Shown: piece by piece, positions 14,018 through 21,420 of the stretch
Layout: each line of letters opens with the position of its first letter
Numbering within the stretch: position 1 is the first letter of the stretch
NCBI GenBank assembly: GCA_045590215.1
Contig: JAZNQO010000025.1
Location: forward strand, 1 to 23,095
Reading direction: 5' to 3'
Origin: RUG563 sp045590215
GTDB taxonomy: Bacteria; Bacillota; Clostridia; Christensenellales; Aristaeellaceae
DNA: 23,095 nt
Notes under the pieces: generated by a model
The model's input: the letters and a program-made list of their open reading frames with translations, nothing else
Told to the model about the DNA's origin: nothing
The model's database searches: none
Made by a program: the position numbers and the translations under genes

Positions 14018-15409
14018 TTATTGCTTTTCCAATGTGACCGTGCCCTGCAGGAAGGCGAGGCTCTGATTGGCGTCAATTTCCATTTTCCCGTCACGGAAAG
14101 AAGCCACAGCATCCAGCCGCATGGGGCCGTTGATGCTCCTTGCCATCAGATGCAGCTTTCCTTCTTCCCAGCCATACTTGGCCTGACACACAACGGCTAT
14201 ATCCCCGGGGTTCATCTGGGGCAGGGCAAAAGTAAGCAGCTTGTTTTTCCCAGCCAGAATTTCCTGTTCAAATTCATGGTTCTTCAACCGGATGCTTAAA
14301 ACATCTTCTCCTTCTTTCAGGTACAGGGTGAACTGATCGCATGTATAGACGCCGTCGACGTCCGCTTTCGTTCCGTCGTCCTTTGGCCAATTGACGGAAA
14401 GAGATGCCAGCTTCTCCTGCAAGGCCTTTTGCTCTTCTTCCGTACCGGGAGCCATTTCAGCCGCCGGGAACAGATATTCGTGCATCAGCCGCATTTCAAG
14501 GCCCATATCCTGCACCCCGGCCGTAACCGCCGCCACCATATCCAGATCGGGCGAAACCATGCACAGCTGGCCGAATGCACCGTCGCCCCGGAAGCGGTTG
14601 CCTCTGGTGCGCCAGAACTGATAGCCATAGCCCTGATGCCATTCGTTTTCCGGATCCTTTTCCCCATTGGAATTATCAATCTGGGCAACGGTAGCCCTTT
14701 CCAGCCATTCCAGAGGCAATACTTGCTTGCCTTCCCAAACGCCCTTTTGCAACAGGCACTGGCCGAACCGGGCAATGCTGTCCGAAGAGAGATAGAGACC
14801 CCAGCCGCCCACATTCACCTTTTCCGGCGAGAACTGCCAGAAAGGCACGGGGATGCCAAGGGGCAAAAAGAGCCGGGGAATGAGATAATCCCGAACCGTC
14901 TGCCCCGTCACCTTCTGCACCATGCAGGAAACCAGATAGGTGCCGTGGCTGTTATAATGGAAATGGGTGCCGGGGGCATAATCGCAGTCGTAGCGCAGGG
15001 TTTCTTTGGCCCAGCCCGTTTCTGCCCTGCCTTCGTCCGATTCCGGCTTCATGCCGCTGCCCATGCAAAGCAGATGATGCAGCGTGACGCTCTGCAGCCA
15101 TTCGGAAGGATTTTCCGGCATTTCTTCCGGCAGGATGTCCATGACCTTGGTATCCCATTTCAAAAGCCCTTCCTGCACACAGAACCCTGCCGCAGCGGAG
15201 CAGAAGGATTTGCTCAAGGAAAAGAGCAGATGGGGCGTCCGATCGTCAAAGGGGCTGTAGTTCGCCGTCATAACCAGCTTGCCGTGGCGCAGGATTTTCA
15301 CGCTGTGCAGCTCCACCCCGTTCTTTTCCACTTGTTCCAGATATTCAAGCAATCCCTTGGACGAAAGCCCGGCATCTTCGGGACGAATAAACTTTTCCCA
15401 TGTTTTCAT
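14018..15409 (-). CDS. Serine hydrolase of the beta-lactamase/penicillin-binding (class C-like) family
   Basis: 463 residues. The catalytic SxxK motif is SLSK (Ser64, Lys67), within PHLLFSLSKSFCSAAAG; the second motif is HYNSHG with Tyr152 (usually Y-S-N, here Y-N-S); the third motif region reads RGDGAFGQ. The beta-lactamase domain covers about residues 10-320 and is followed by a beta-rich C-terminal domain of about 130 residues, as in many Firmicute serine hydrolases annotated class C beta-lactamase-related. There is no signal peptide or lipobox, so it seems intracellular; esterase or peptidase activity is more likely than antibiotic hydrolysis. The ATG follows an AGGAGG site. Its promoter lies in the gap directly after the sigma-factor fragment. 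Confidence 0.88.
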   Translation of the reverse strand: MKTWEKFIRPEDAGLSSKGLLEYLEQVEKNGVELHSVKILRHGKLVMTANYSPFDDRTPHLLFSLSKSFCSAAAGFCVQEGLLKWDTKVMDILPEEMPENPSEWLQSVTLHHLLCMGSGMKPESDEGRAETGWAKETLRYDCDYAPGTHFHYNSHGTYLVSCMVQKVTGQTVRDYLIPRLFLPLGIPVPFWQFSPEKVNVGGWGLYLSSDSIARFGQCLLQKGVWEGKQVLPLEWLERATVAQIDNSNGEKDPENEWHQGYGYQFWRTRGNRFRGDGAFGQLCMVSPDLDMVAAVTAGVQDMGLEMRLMHEYLFPAAEMAPGTEEEQKALQEKLASLSVNWPKDDGTKADVDGVYTCDQFTLYLKEGEDVLSIRLKNHEFEQEILAGKNKLLTFALPQMNPGDIAVVCQAKYGWEEGKLHLMARSINGPMRLDAVASFRDGKMEIDANQSLAFLQGTVTLEKQ

Positions 15410-15450
15410 TTATGTTTCCTCCTGTATATCATTCATTTTTCGTTGACTTC

Positions 15451-15479
15451 ATTATAGCAAAATTCTTTGCCTCCTGCAA
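15451..15479 (-). promoter_or_regulatory. Promoter of the serine hydrolase-phospholipase unit
   Basis: Minus-strand -10 TATAAT (15451-15456) and weak -35 TTGCAG (15474-15479), spacer 17 bp. The -35 lies within 4 bp of the stop codon of the sigma-factor fragment. Confidence 0.65.
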
Positions 15480-15482
15480 GCT

Positions 15483-15545
15483 CTATACCCCCATTTCCTC
15501 CCGAAGAAGCGTGATAGCCCGCTTTTCCAGCCGGGATACATAGCA
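15483..15545 (-). pseudogene. C-terminal 20 codons of a sporulation-type sigma factor (SigK/SigE-like), cut off by the recombinase element
   Basis: On the minus strand the frame reads C-YVSRLEKRAITLLREEMGV then TAG. This is the end of sigma-70 region 4.2; SigK and SigE proteins have SYVSRIEKRA or SYISRLEKR followed by a short basic-acidic tail at this point. Reading upstream, the match stops at the Cys codon (expected Ser), and two codons further (Pro, Leu) there is an in-frame TAG, so no start or DNA-binding helix is present. The break coincides with an imperfect dyad, and a serine recombinase gene lies 12 bp beyond. The rest of the gene is not visible on the minus strand up to 23095. Whether it is a dead remnant or is rejoined by excision cannot be decided here. 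Confidence 0.72.
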
Positions 15546-15559
15546 CGGCAGCTACTGTA
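15537..15559. other. Candidate recombinase attachment site at the sigma-gene junction
   Basis: TACATAGC (15537-15544) and GCTACTGTA (15551-15559) form an imperfect dyad around ACGGCA (15545-15550). The sigma-factor homology ends exactly at the dyad centre, and the recombinase stop codon lies 12 bp further. Serine recombinases use such short imperfect dyads with the crossover in the centre. The partner site is not in the window. Confidence 0.55.
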
Positions 15560-15570
15560 AACAATACCCG

Positions 15571-17148
15571 TTAAGATAATTCCGCTAACTCCCGAAAGCG
15601 GAATTTGATGATGATTTGCTTGTCTTCGGTCAGCTCGATCCGTTCAATGAGGCTCACAAGCAGTTCCCTGCTGTTGCAGGCGGAAGCAAGATATTGCTGC
15701 ACCAGCTCCCTCGCCCGATCTTCTGTAGAGATCGGGCTTTCCTTTTGTGCTTCCAGCTGCTTCAGCTTTTCCTCCAATACTGTGCGATCCATCTTCACCC
15801 GCTTGTAGATGCGCTCGAAATCGCTGTCCGAAAGCAAGCCGCTGAGCCGATCCATGTACATCTTATCCAGATGGGCGGTCAGGTTCTCGATCTTGCTTTG
15901 CAGGGCTTGGATCTCGGCTTCTGTGCTGTCGGCTTTCTGCGCTTCCTCCACCGCTTGGGCGGCAATGGGCTGCAGCCTGTCCGGACGAAGGAACGCCTGG
16001 CACACCTCCTGCACCTTGGCAATCACCGCCTCCGTCACCGTCCGCTCCTTGATGGAGTGGCAGGTGCACACCCCCGCCTTGGTGAACCGCTGGTAGGTGC
16101 GGCAGACGAAGAACAGCCTTTCCTCTCCGGCGGTGTTGGGGCGGTTCATCACCGCCATGGGGTAGCCGCATTCATGGCAGTGGATCAGCCCCTTCAGCAG
16201 GAAGTCGTAGGTGCGGCTACGGGTGTGCTTGCGGCTGTTCACCAGCAGCTGTACCTTGCGGAAGGTTTCCTCGTCAATCAGCGGCTCATGGGTGTTTTTC
16301 ACCACCACCCAGCTTTCCGGCGGCTGAGCGTGACACTTCTTGGACTTGTAGCTGATCTTCACCGTCCGCCCCTGCACCATGTGGCCGATGTAGGTTTCGT
16401 TTTTCAGCATTTCGTTGATCCGCTCCGCCGACCATTGGCCGGAATAAGCCCCCTTGGCGCTCAGCGTCAGCCCGGCATAGGTGGCAGGCGTGGGGATATG
16501 CTCCTCGTTCAGCCGCACCGCGATCTGCCTGCAGCTGATACCTTCCAGCGCCATGGCGAAAATCCGCCGCACCACAGGAGCCACCTCTTCATCGATAACG
16601 ATCTTGTTTTTCTCCGTGGGGTGCATCTTGTAGCCGTACATGGGCTTGCCGCCAATGAACTGCCCCTTGCGCTGCTTGTCACGCTTGACGGACTTGATCT
16701 TCTTGGAAATGTCCTTGGCATACATGTCATTCATGATAGCGCGGAAGGGCGTGATGTCGTTGGCGGTGGACTCCACACCGGTGTCGATGCCGTCCAGCAG
16801 GGAAATGTACCGCACCCGCTTCTCGGGGAAGTACCGCTCCATGTAGTGACCGGTCATGATGTAGTCGCGCCCCAGACGGGACAGGTCTTTGGTGATGACC
16901 ATGTTGACCTTCTTGGCTTCGATATCCCCGATCATCCGCTGGAACGCCGGACGGTCGAAGCTGGTGCCGCTGAAGCCGTCGTCGATGTAGGTATCGTACA
17001 CGGACAGGCGATGCTGCTGCACGAATTCGTTCAGCAGGGATTGCTGGTTGGTGACGCTCTGGGATGGGCCTTCGGTTTCATCCTCCTTTGACAGTCGTAT
17101 GTACAGGGCGACGTGGTAATCCATGGGGTTGCTTATTTCAATGTACAT
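15571..17148 (-). CDS. Large serine recombinase (SpoIVCA/TnpX/TndX type)
   Basis: 525 residues. The N-terminal resolvase domain has YIRLSKED with catalytic Ser20 and the arginine-rich helix ITKDLSRLGRDYIMTGHYMER. The recombinase domain follows (KGQFIGGKPMYGYK through ETYIGHMVQGR). A zinc ribbon shows CHECGYPM with a later C-x-C pair near GVCTCHS. A coiled coil (about residues 400-490) and a short basic tail end the protein. This is the family that excises the sigK-intervening skin element and moves Tn4451/Tn5397-type transposons. The start at 17148 was chosen because a GAGGAGGAGAAG site precedes it; 27 more bases are open upstream without a site. Its stop lies beside the interrupted sigma gene. 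Codon use favours G/C endings more than genes to the left. Confidence 0.93.
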   Translation of the reverse strand: MYIEISNPMDYHVALYIRLSKEDETEGPSQSVTNQQSLLNEFVQQHRLSVYDTYIDDGFSGTSFDRPAFQRMIGDIEAKKVNMVITKDLSRLGRDYIMTGHYMERYFPEKRVRYISLLDGIDTGVESTANDITPFRAIMNDMYAKDISKKIKSVKRDKQRKGQFIGGKPMYGYKMHPTEKNKIVIDEEVAPVVRRIFAMALEGISCRQIAVRLNEEHIPTPATYAGLTLSAKGAYSGQWSAERINEMLKNETYIGHMVQGRTVKISYKSKKCHAQPPESWVVVKNTHEPLIDEETFRKVQLLVNSRKHTRSRTYDFLLKGLIHCHECGYPMAVMNRPNTAGEERLFFVCRTYQRFTKAGVCTCHSIKERTVTEAVIAKVQEVCQAFLRPDRLQPIAAQAVEEAQKADSTEAEIQALQSKIENLTAHLDKMYMDRLSGLLSDSDFERIYKRVKMDRTVLEEKLKQLEAQKESPISTEDRARELVQQYLASACNSRELLVSLIERIELTEDKQIIIKFRFRELAELS

Positions 17149-17175
17149 CTTCTCCTCCTCGAAATAAGCGACCAT

Positions 17176-17322
17176 TCATCGCACCCATGATACCGCAGGC
17201 TTCCCCGCCTGTGCAAGGATGCGGCTCAGATACAGCCGAAAAGATTCCTCCACCAGATGGGAGAGGCTCTTTTCGGCTTTTGTATATTCGCAGCGCACCA
17301 CCGGCGCTTCGCTTTTTTTCAC
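17176..17322 (-). CDS. Small recombinase-associated protein (48 residues)
   Basis: A short frame on the minus strand starts with GTG 8 bp after a strong AGGAGG site and ends 27 bp before the recombinase start, so it is probably co-transcribed. The product begins MKKSEAPVVRCEYTKAEKSLS and continues HLVEESFRLYLSRILAQ to a basic end (SWVR). Small proteins with a tyrosine-containing strand and a leucine-rich FRLYLxRxL helix often sit just upstream of such recombinases; a directionality or regulatory role is a guess. A long inverted repeat (17234-17244 with 17268-17278, AGCCGAAAAGA/TCTTTTCGGCT) lies inside the gene and may affect expression. I am moderately sure it is coding. Confidence 0.6.
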   Translation of the reverse strand: MKKSEAPVVRCEYTKAEKSLSHLVEESFRLYLSRILAQAGKPAVSWVR

Positions 17323-17435
17323 ACACCCCACCTCCTTTGCCTAACGTATGTCTTTGAGTTTGCTTTTTTGCTTGTCCCCTTGGTTATTTCAGCCCCCTGT
17401 TTGTATGCAGTTGTCAAGGAACACCGGAAGGTGCT

Positions 17436-17935
17436 CTCAAAAGTCCCTCCAATAGATATGACAAAAATGGGCCAATCGTCAGTCCACTTTTGAGCATTTC
17501 CTGAAGAAAATTTTCTCGTAAAAAAACTCCCTTCACTAACCGTGACAGAAACAAGGCATTATGGGACATTTTCGGCAAAGGAAGTGCTTTTTCGGCAAAA
17601 GCGGCCTGTCCATTTCCTCCTTCCGGGTCACTTGGCAACCGTTCAAAAACCCTTTCAATACATATGACAAAAACAAGCCATTTGTCAGACCAATTCGGAG
17701 GCTTTTGTGAAAGAAATTTTCCCCGAAGAAAAACGCCCCTCACTATGCATGACAAAAATGAGCCAATCGTGGAACGGTTTGACAAAGGTAGTGTTGATTC
17801 AACAAAAGAAAGCAGTTTAATCTCTCGCTGGTCGCTCCACCCTCTGAAAAAACACCTTTCATAATACAGTTGCAAAAAGAGCCCAAACGTTAAGTCTGTT
17901 TGACAAAGGTAGTGTCAAAACGACAAAACAGCAGG
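17436..17935. repeat. Degenerate repeat array, about 2.4 copies of a 206-207 bp unit
   Basis: Five related cores of the form TGACAAAAA..GCCA..GT start at 17459, 17543, 17665, 17750 and 17871 (the last degenerate, TGCAAAAAGAGCCC). Spacings are 84, 122, 85 and 121 bp, giving a higher-order period of 206-207 bp. Each core is preceded by an A-run and CCCTTCA-like bases. A second conserved block, TTTGACAAAGGTAGTG, occurs at about 17778 and 17899, with a diverged form near 17572. No convincing gene lies between 17323 and 18018: an open frame on the minus strand is only the repeats read through. Function is unknown; recombinase binding sites, a regulatory leader or a decayed repeat family are all possible. 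Confidence 0.75.
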
Positions 17936-17950
17936 AGTTTCTCCCTGCTG
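17929..17950 (-). terminator. Second, weaker terminator-like hairpin after the SGNH gene
   Basis: CAGCAGG (17929-17935) pairs with CCTGCTG (17944-17950). On the minus strand it runs into TTTTGTCGTTTT. It would act as a backup to the hairpin at 17964-17991. Confidence 0.5.
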
Positions 17951-17958
17951 CCGGACAC

Positions 17959-17991
17959 AAAAACAGAGCCGATGCCATCGCATCGACTCTG
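17959..17991 (-). terminator. Intrinsic terminator of the GH92-SGNH unit
   Basis: CAGAG-c-CGATGC (17964-17975) pairs with GCATCG-a-CTCTG (17980-17991), loop 4 nt. On the minus strand TTTTT (17959-17963) follows. It lies 28 bp after the SGNH stop codon. Confidence 0.85.
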
Positions 17992-18018
17992 CGCTTATTC
18001 AAAACATATCTGCTCTAA

Positions 18019-18969
18019 TCAGAAGCCCACTTTCCTGATGAACTCAACCAAATTCCTGCCATACAGCTCCATGCCCAGGCAGTTGGGGTGCAGCTTATCC
18101 AGGAAATACTCCGGCAGGTGCGGCACCAGAGTGAAGCCGTCCACCACCGTCACGTTGGGATACTTGCCGGCGATTTTCTTCACGTTGTCGCAGAAGCGTT
18201 CCAGCACGGCTTCCTGGCCGGGGCAATCGCCGCGCCACAGGGGGCTGACGCACAGCACCGGCGTGTCGCCGTACACCTGATTCAGGCACTCGTAGTATTC
18301 CTCCACCGCGTCCATGGTTTCGCTGCCAAACTGGTTGGTACCCATGGCGATGATGATCTTGTCCGGCTGGTAGCCTTCCATGGGAACCATGGTGTTCTTG
18401 TCGTACACATAGCCGCCGATGCCCTGGTTGAGGATATCGTAATTCAGGATGCGATTGGCTACGCTCACATAGGTGTGGGAGGAACGCAGCGGGCCGTAGC
18501 CCTGGGTGATGGAATCGCCGATCCACAGCACCTTTTCGCCCTTTGTAGCCGGAGTGAAATCGGCGTTGATCTCGAAATCCTTCACAAGCAGGGTAGCATC
18601 GGAAGGAAGGTAGATCACCACCTGCTTTTCCCCTTCGGGCAGGTCAAAGAAAAGGGTGCCTTCTTGCCCCATGTCCTTCACATACTTGATATCATAGGCC
18701 AGCCCGTCCACATACAGCTCCACCGTATCCTCGGAACACTTCCAGTTGAACCTGTACGCAAAGGAGATCTTCGTGGCAGCGGTGGTCATTTCAAAGGTCT
18801 TGCAGTTGGAGGCATCGCACCGCTCATACCAGAAGGTAAAGGGCGAATTGCGGAAATAGTCCATCTGGCTGTCGGTGTACTGGAACGCCTGCAGATAGCC
18901 ATCCTCGGTTTCCTTGAAGTGCAGCGCACCGAAATAGATGGATTTCAACTGTTCATTGGTCAAAAGCAT
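18019..18969 (-). CDS. SGNH/GDSL-family hydrolase with N-terminal beta domain (carbohydrate esterase type)
   Basis: 316 residues. The first 140 form a beta-rich jelly-roll-like domain, as in family 2 carbohydrate esterases; the SGNH hydrolase domain follows. Block I is LWIGDSITQGYG with nucleophile Ser153, block III is MGTNQFGS with Asn212, and block V is LDKLHPN with Asp291 and His294. It probably removes acetyl or other ester groups from sugars. It has no signal peptide and so is likely cytoplasmic, like the neighbouring mannosidase. The start MLLTNEQLK follows GGGGGA at good spacing. It lies 73 bp after the GH92 gene, which it may follow in one transcript, though a promoter candidate lies between. 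Conserved TQGYGP and HP motifs make the family call firm; the substrate is inferred. Confidence 0.86.
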   Translation of the reverse strand: MLLTNEQLKSIYFGALHFKETEDGYLQAFQYTDSQMDYFRNSPFTFWYERCDASNCKTFEMTTAATKISFAYRFNWKCSEDTVELYVDGLAYDIKYVKDMGQEGTLFFDLPEGEKQVVIYLPSDATLLVKDFEINADFTPATKGEKVLWIGDSITQGYGPLRSSHTYVSVANRILNYDILNQGIGGYVYDKNTMVPMEGYQPDKIIIAMGTNQFGSETMDAVEEYYECLNQVYGDTPVLCVSPLWRGDCPGQEAVLERFCDNVKKIAGKYPNVTVVDGFTLVPHLPEYFLDKLHPNCLGMELYGRNLVEFIRKVGF

Positions 18970-18998
18970 CTGGAAGTCCCCCTTGCACATTTGTTCTT

Positions 18999-19027
18999 AG
19001 TATATAAAACAAACCGTCGAAACGCAA
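18999..19027 (-). promoter_or_regulatory. Possible internal promoter of the SGNH gene
   Basis: Minus-strand -10 TATACT (18999-19004) and weak -35 TTGCGT (19022-19027), spacer 17 bp, 30 bp upstream of the start codon. It would allow the esterase gene to be transcribed without GH92. Confidence 0.45.
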
Positions 19028-19042
19028 TAGCTGTGCCGTTCG

Positions 19043-21226
19043 TTATTCACCCTTGGTGTAGTCCACGGCTGTTGATCCCATGTCAAATTCTATCACCGCG
19101 CCGTCACGGATCATCTCATGGGTGAACATGGTGCTGTGCCATTCCTGCCCGTTGATGCGCACGGCCTGAATGTACTTGTTCTCCTTGGACAGGTTGTTGG
19201 CTCGGATGACGATCTCCTTGCCGCCCGGCATCTTAATAACCGTTTCATCATACCGGGGGCTGGTGAGGTAGTACAGGTTCTGCCCCGCATTGGGGAAGAA
19301 GCCCACGGAAGAGAAGATGTACCAGCTGCTCATGGCTCCGGAGTCATCGTTGCCGGGAGGGCCATCCATGGTGAACAAATCCCGCAGCTTGTCGATGCTG
19401 TCAGTGATGAGCCAGGGCTTCTTGGTATACGCAAACAGGTACGAAGCCAGGAACGCCGGCTCGTTGCCGTAGTCCACAAGGCCGGTTTCGATGCCGTGCG
19501 TAAGACGGCGGATGAACGCATCCTCGCCGCCGCACTTCTCGATCAGCGTGGGCACATCGTGGGGCACGAAGAAGGAGTAGTTGTAGGACGTAGCTTCATA
19601 GAAGTGCTTCACCCAGCTGCCCCAGTGCTGGCCGGGGTCGATCTCCACCCAGGTGCCATCGGAATTGCGAGGGCAGATGAAGCCGGTGAACTCCTTGTAT
19701 TTCGCATCAGGGTTCCACAGGTTCTGCCAGTTGCGGCTGCGCTGGGTGTACGCTTCACAATCTTCTTTGCTGCCCAAATTCTTCGCCATGGTGGCGGCAC
19801 AATGGTCATTGTAGGATTGCTCCAGCGTGTAGGAGCAGGCCATCTGGCCGTACTCCGTACCGGGGATGGCGTGGTCATCCGGGATGTACCCCAGCTTGTA
19901 ATACGGCGCGCCCGGGTCGGCCACCGGCGGCGCATAGCTGTACCAGCCGATGCGATAATTGTCCGCGTGGTTCTTCACCACCTGATAGGCCTTGTCCCAG
20001 TCAATACCGGGTACGCCCTTCACATAAGCGTCGCAGATTACGTTGTCCACATCGTCACCGCCCTGCTGGGGGTGCATATCCACACCGGCCACGAAGGTGT
20101 CCCGCACATAATCGGTTTTAGCATGGCGGGCAATGAAGCTGTTCACGGTCTTGGTCACCATGTCCGGCTTGATCAGCGTGTACAGAGGGTACAGGGTGCG
20201 CCAGGTGTCCCAGATGGCGTAGTGATCGTCGATCATCGGCACGTCGTCCCCATAGCCGGGGATATCGCCGCTGCGGTCACGGGGCATACACATGGCGTGG
20301 TAGATGGCGGTGTAGTGCTTCATCTTGTCCACGTCGGTCACGTGCTCGCCGCTGATCTGAATCTTCTGCAATTCCTTGTTCCACAGAGCCTTGGTTTCTT
20401 CACGGATGGCCTCGTAGTCCCAATCGGGAATCTCCTTTTCCAGCCACATCTTTGCCTTCTCGATGCTGGTGAAGGACACGCCGATCTTCATATACACGTC
20501 TTCGTTTTCTTCCGTCTCAAAGCGCATGAAGCCGCCCACGCTCTCGTCTTTGGAGCGCAAGGTGTCTTTAACAAAGCCGATTTCGCCCTCATGCAGACCG
20601 TCCGCATCATAGGTGCCGATGACGACAGGCTGCTTCTTTACCACGGCATAGAAGCACAGCCCATGCGCACCACCGAAGCCGCCCTCGTACACACCGGAGC
20701 CGCTGAACACGGGATAGCCCTCGGCATTGATCTCCGTGTGCAGCACCACTTTGGAAGCAGAAATACCGCTCTCGGTGTTCACGATGTTCGCAAGCAAAGG
20801 CACACTATGCGCCAGATCAATCAGCAAACTTGCATCCCTGGACGCAGGATAAGTGAACCGATAGATGGACGCATGCTCCGCCGGAGTCACAGCGCAGCGG
20901 ATGCCGTAACGCTTCAAAAGCACGCTGTATTCGCAGCATGAGGTGCGCTCGTCCTCCGCCGCAGAGTCGTGTCCGGTGAAGCTGGTATCCAGCCCGATTT
21001 GCGGCGACAGCAGGAACTGGCCGTACTTTCCGTAGCCCGTGCCGCTGGCATGAATCTGGGAAAAGCCCCGGATATCATTGCCGGTAAAGTAGCCGGAGTG
21101 CTGGCCGCCCTTGGTATCGGGCGCAGGGTTTACCGACGCATTGGGCCGCTGGGGGCCAATGACCGTGTTGCCTTCATTGTCCACGCCGTAGCGTAGATTC
21201 ACATAGCGAGTCAGATCAGTCGTCAT
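19043..21226 (-). CDS. GH92 family alpha-mannosidase
   Basis: 727 residues, usual length for GH92 catalytic proteins. These are calcium-dependent exo-mannosidases, most often alpha-1,2, that trim N-glycan or yeast mannan chains. The N-terminal beta-sandwich (to about residue 240) is followed by an (alpha/alpha)6 barrel. Diagnostic stretches are IWDTWRTLYPLYTLIKPD, the YEATSYNYSFFVPHD segment (family pattern Y-E-x-x-x-x-Y-x-F-x-x-x-H-D), and GNDDSGAMSSWYIFSSVGFFP (about 625-645) with the catalytic-base Asp pair. There is no signal peptide, so it should act on imported oligosaccharides in the cytoplasm, which fits the divergent ABC importer. AGGAG precedes the ATG. A strong promoter lies 36 bp upstream. 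G/C-ending codons dominate. Confidence 0.93.
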   Translation of the reverse strand: MTTDLTRYVNLRYGVDNEGNTVIGPQRPNASVNPAPDTKGGQHSGYFTGNDIRGFSQIHASGTGYGKYGQFLLSPQIGLDTSFTGHDSAAEDERTSCCEYSVLLKRYGIRCAVTPAEHASIYRFTYPASRDASLLIDLAHSVPLLANIVNTESGISASKVVLHTEINAEGYPVFSGSGVYEGGFGGAHGLCFYAVVKKQPVVIGTYDADGLHEGEIGFVKDTLRSKDESVGGFMRFETEENEDVYMKIGVSFTSIEKAKMWLEKEIPDWDYEAIREETKALWNKELQKIQISGEHVTDVDKMKHYTAIYHAMCMPRDRSGDIPGYGDDVPMIDDHYAIWDTWRTLYPLYTLIKPDMVTKTVNSFIARHAKTDYVRDTFVAGVDMHPQQGGDDVDNVICDAYVKGVPGIDWDKAYQVVKNHADNYRIGWYSYAPPVADPGAPYYKLGYIPDDHAIPGTEYGQMACSYTLEQSYNDHCAATMAKNLGSKEDCEAYTQRSRNWQNLWNPDAKYKEFTGFICPRNSDGTWVEIDPGQHWGSWVKHFYEATSYNYSFFVPHDVPTLIEKCGGEDAFIRRLTHGIETGLVDYGNEPAFLASYLFAYTKKPWLITDSIDKLRDLFTMDGPPGNDDSGAMSSWYIFSSVGFFPNAGQNLYYLTSPRYDETVIKMPGGKEIVIRANNLSKENKYIQAVRINGQEWHSTMFTHEMIRDGAVIEFDMGSTAVDYTKGE

Positions 21227-21261
21227 GCTTTTTCTCCTGTTTGAACGAATTGGTTGAGAAT

Positions 21262-21290
21262 ATTATACAGTACCGTAATGGACAATGCAA
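21262..21290 (-). promoter_or_regulatory. Promoter of the GH92 gene
   Basis: Minus-strand -10 TATAAT (21262-21267) and -35 TTGCAT (21285-21290), spacer 17 bp. It faces away from the binding-protein promoter 48 bp off, so one regulator could govern both units. Confidence 0.7.
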
Positions 21291-21338
21291 CCTGGATATC
21301 ACCCGAGGTCAAGTTTTCATTTGTATTACATATCTATC

Positions 21339-21367
21339 TTTACACCGTGCAACAATTGTGCTATAAT
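21339..21367 (+). promoter_or_regulatory. Promoter of the ABC importer operon with internal palindrome
   Basis: -35 TTTACA (21339-21344) and -10 TATAAT (21362-21367), spacer 17 bp. The spacer contains the palindrome ACAATTGT (21352-21359), a candidate operator half-site pair. A GGGC-ACT-GCCC hairpin lies in the leader, before the AAGGAGG site of the first gene. Confidence 0.75.
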
Positions 21368-21420
21368 ACAATCAACAAAAGGGCACTGCCCGCAGACAAT
21401 TAAAAAGGAGGACTTACCCC

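Noticed and set aside
15616..17091. Long plus-strand open frame antisense to the recombinase
   Set aside because: Same antisense effect of codon bias; no ribosome site or family resemblance.
17234..17284. Long inverted repeat with short T-run, possible terminator
   Set aside because: It lies inside the small recombinase-associated gene and has no transcript to end on the plus strand; more likely coding-constrained or regulatory.
17414..17875. Open minus-strand frame of about 150 codons across the repeat array
   Set aside because: Its product is just the repeated DNA read through (recurring GVFLRxxFL blocks), with no good ribosome site and no recognisable domain.
17436..17935. CRISPR array
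   Set aside because: Units are unequal, diverged and related along their whole length; no identical short repeats with unique spacers and no cas genes.
19118..20941. Very long plus-strand open frame antisense to the GH92 gene
   Set aside because: High G/C third-base content removes stops from the opposite strand; the product is His/Val-rich with no domain, while GH92 is clear.
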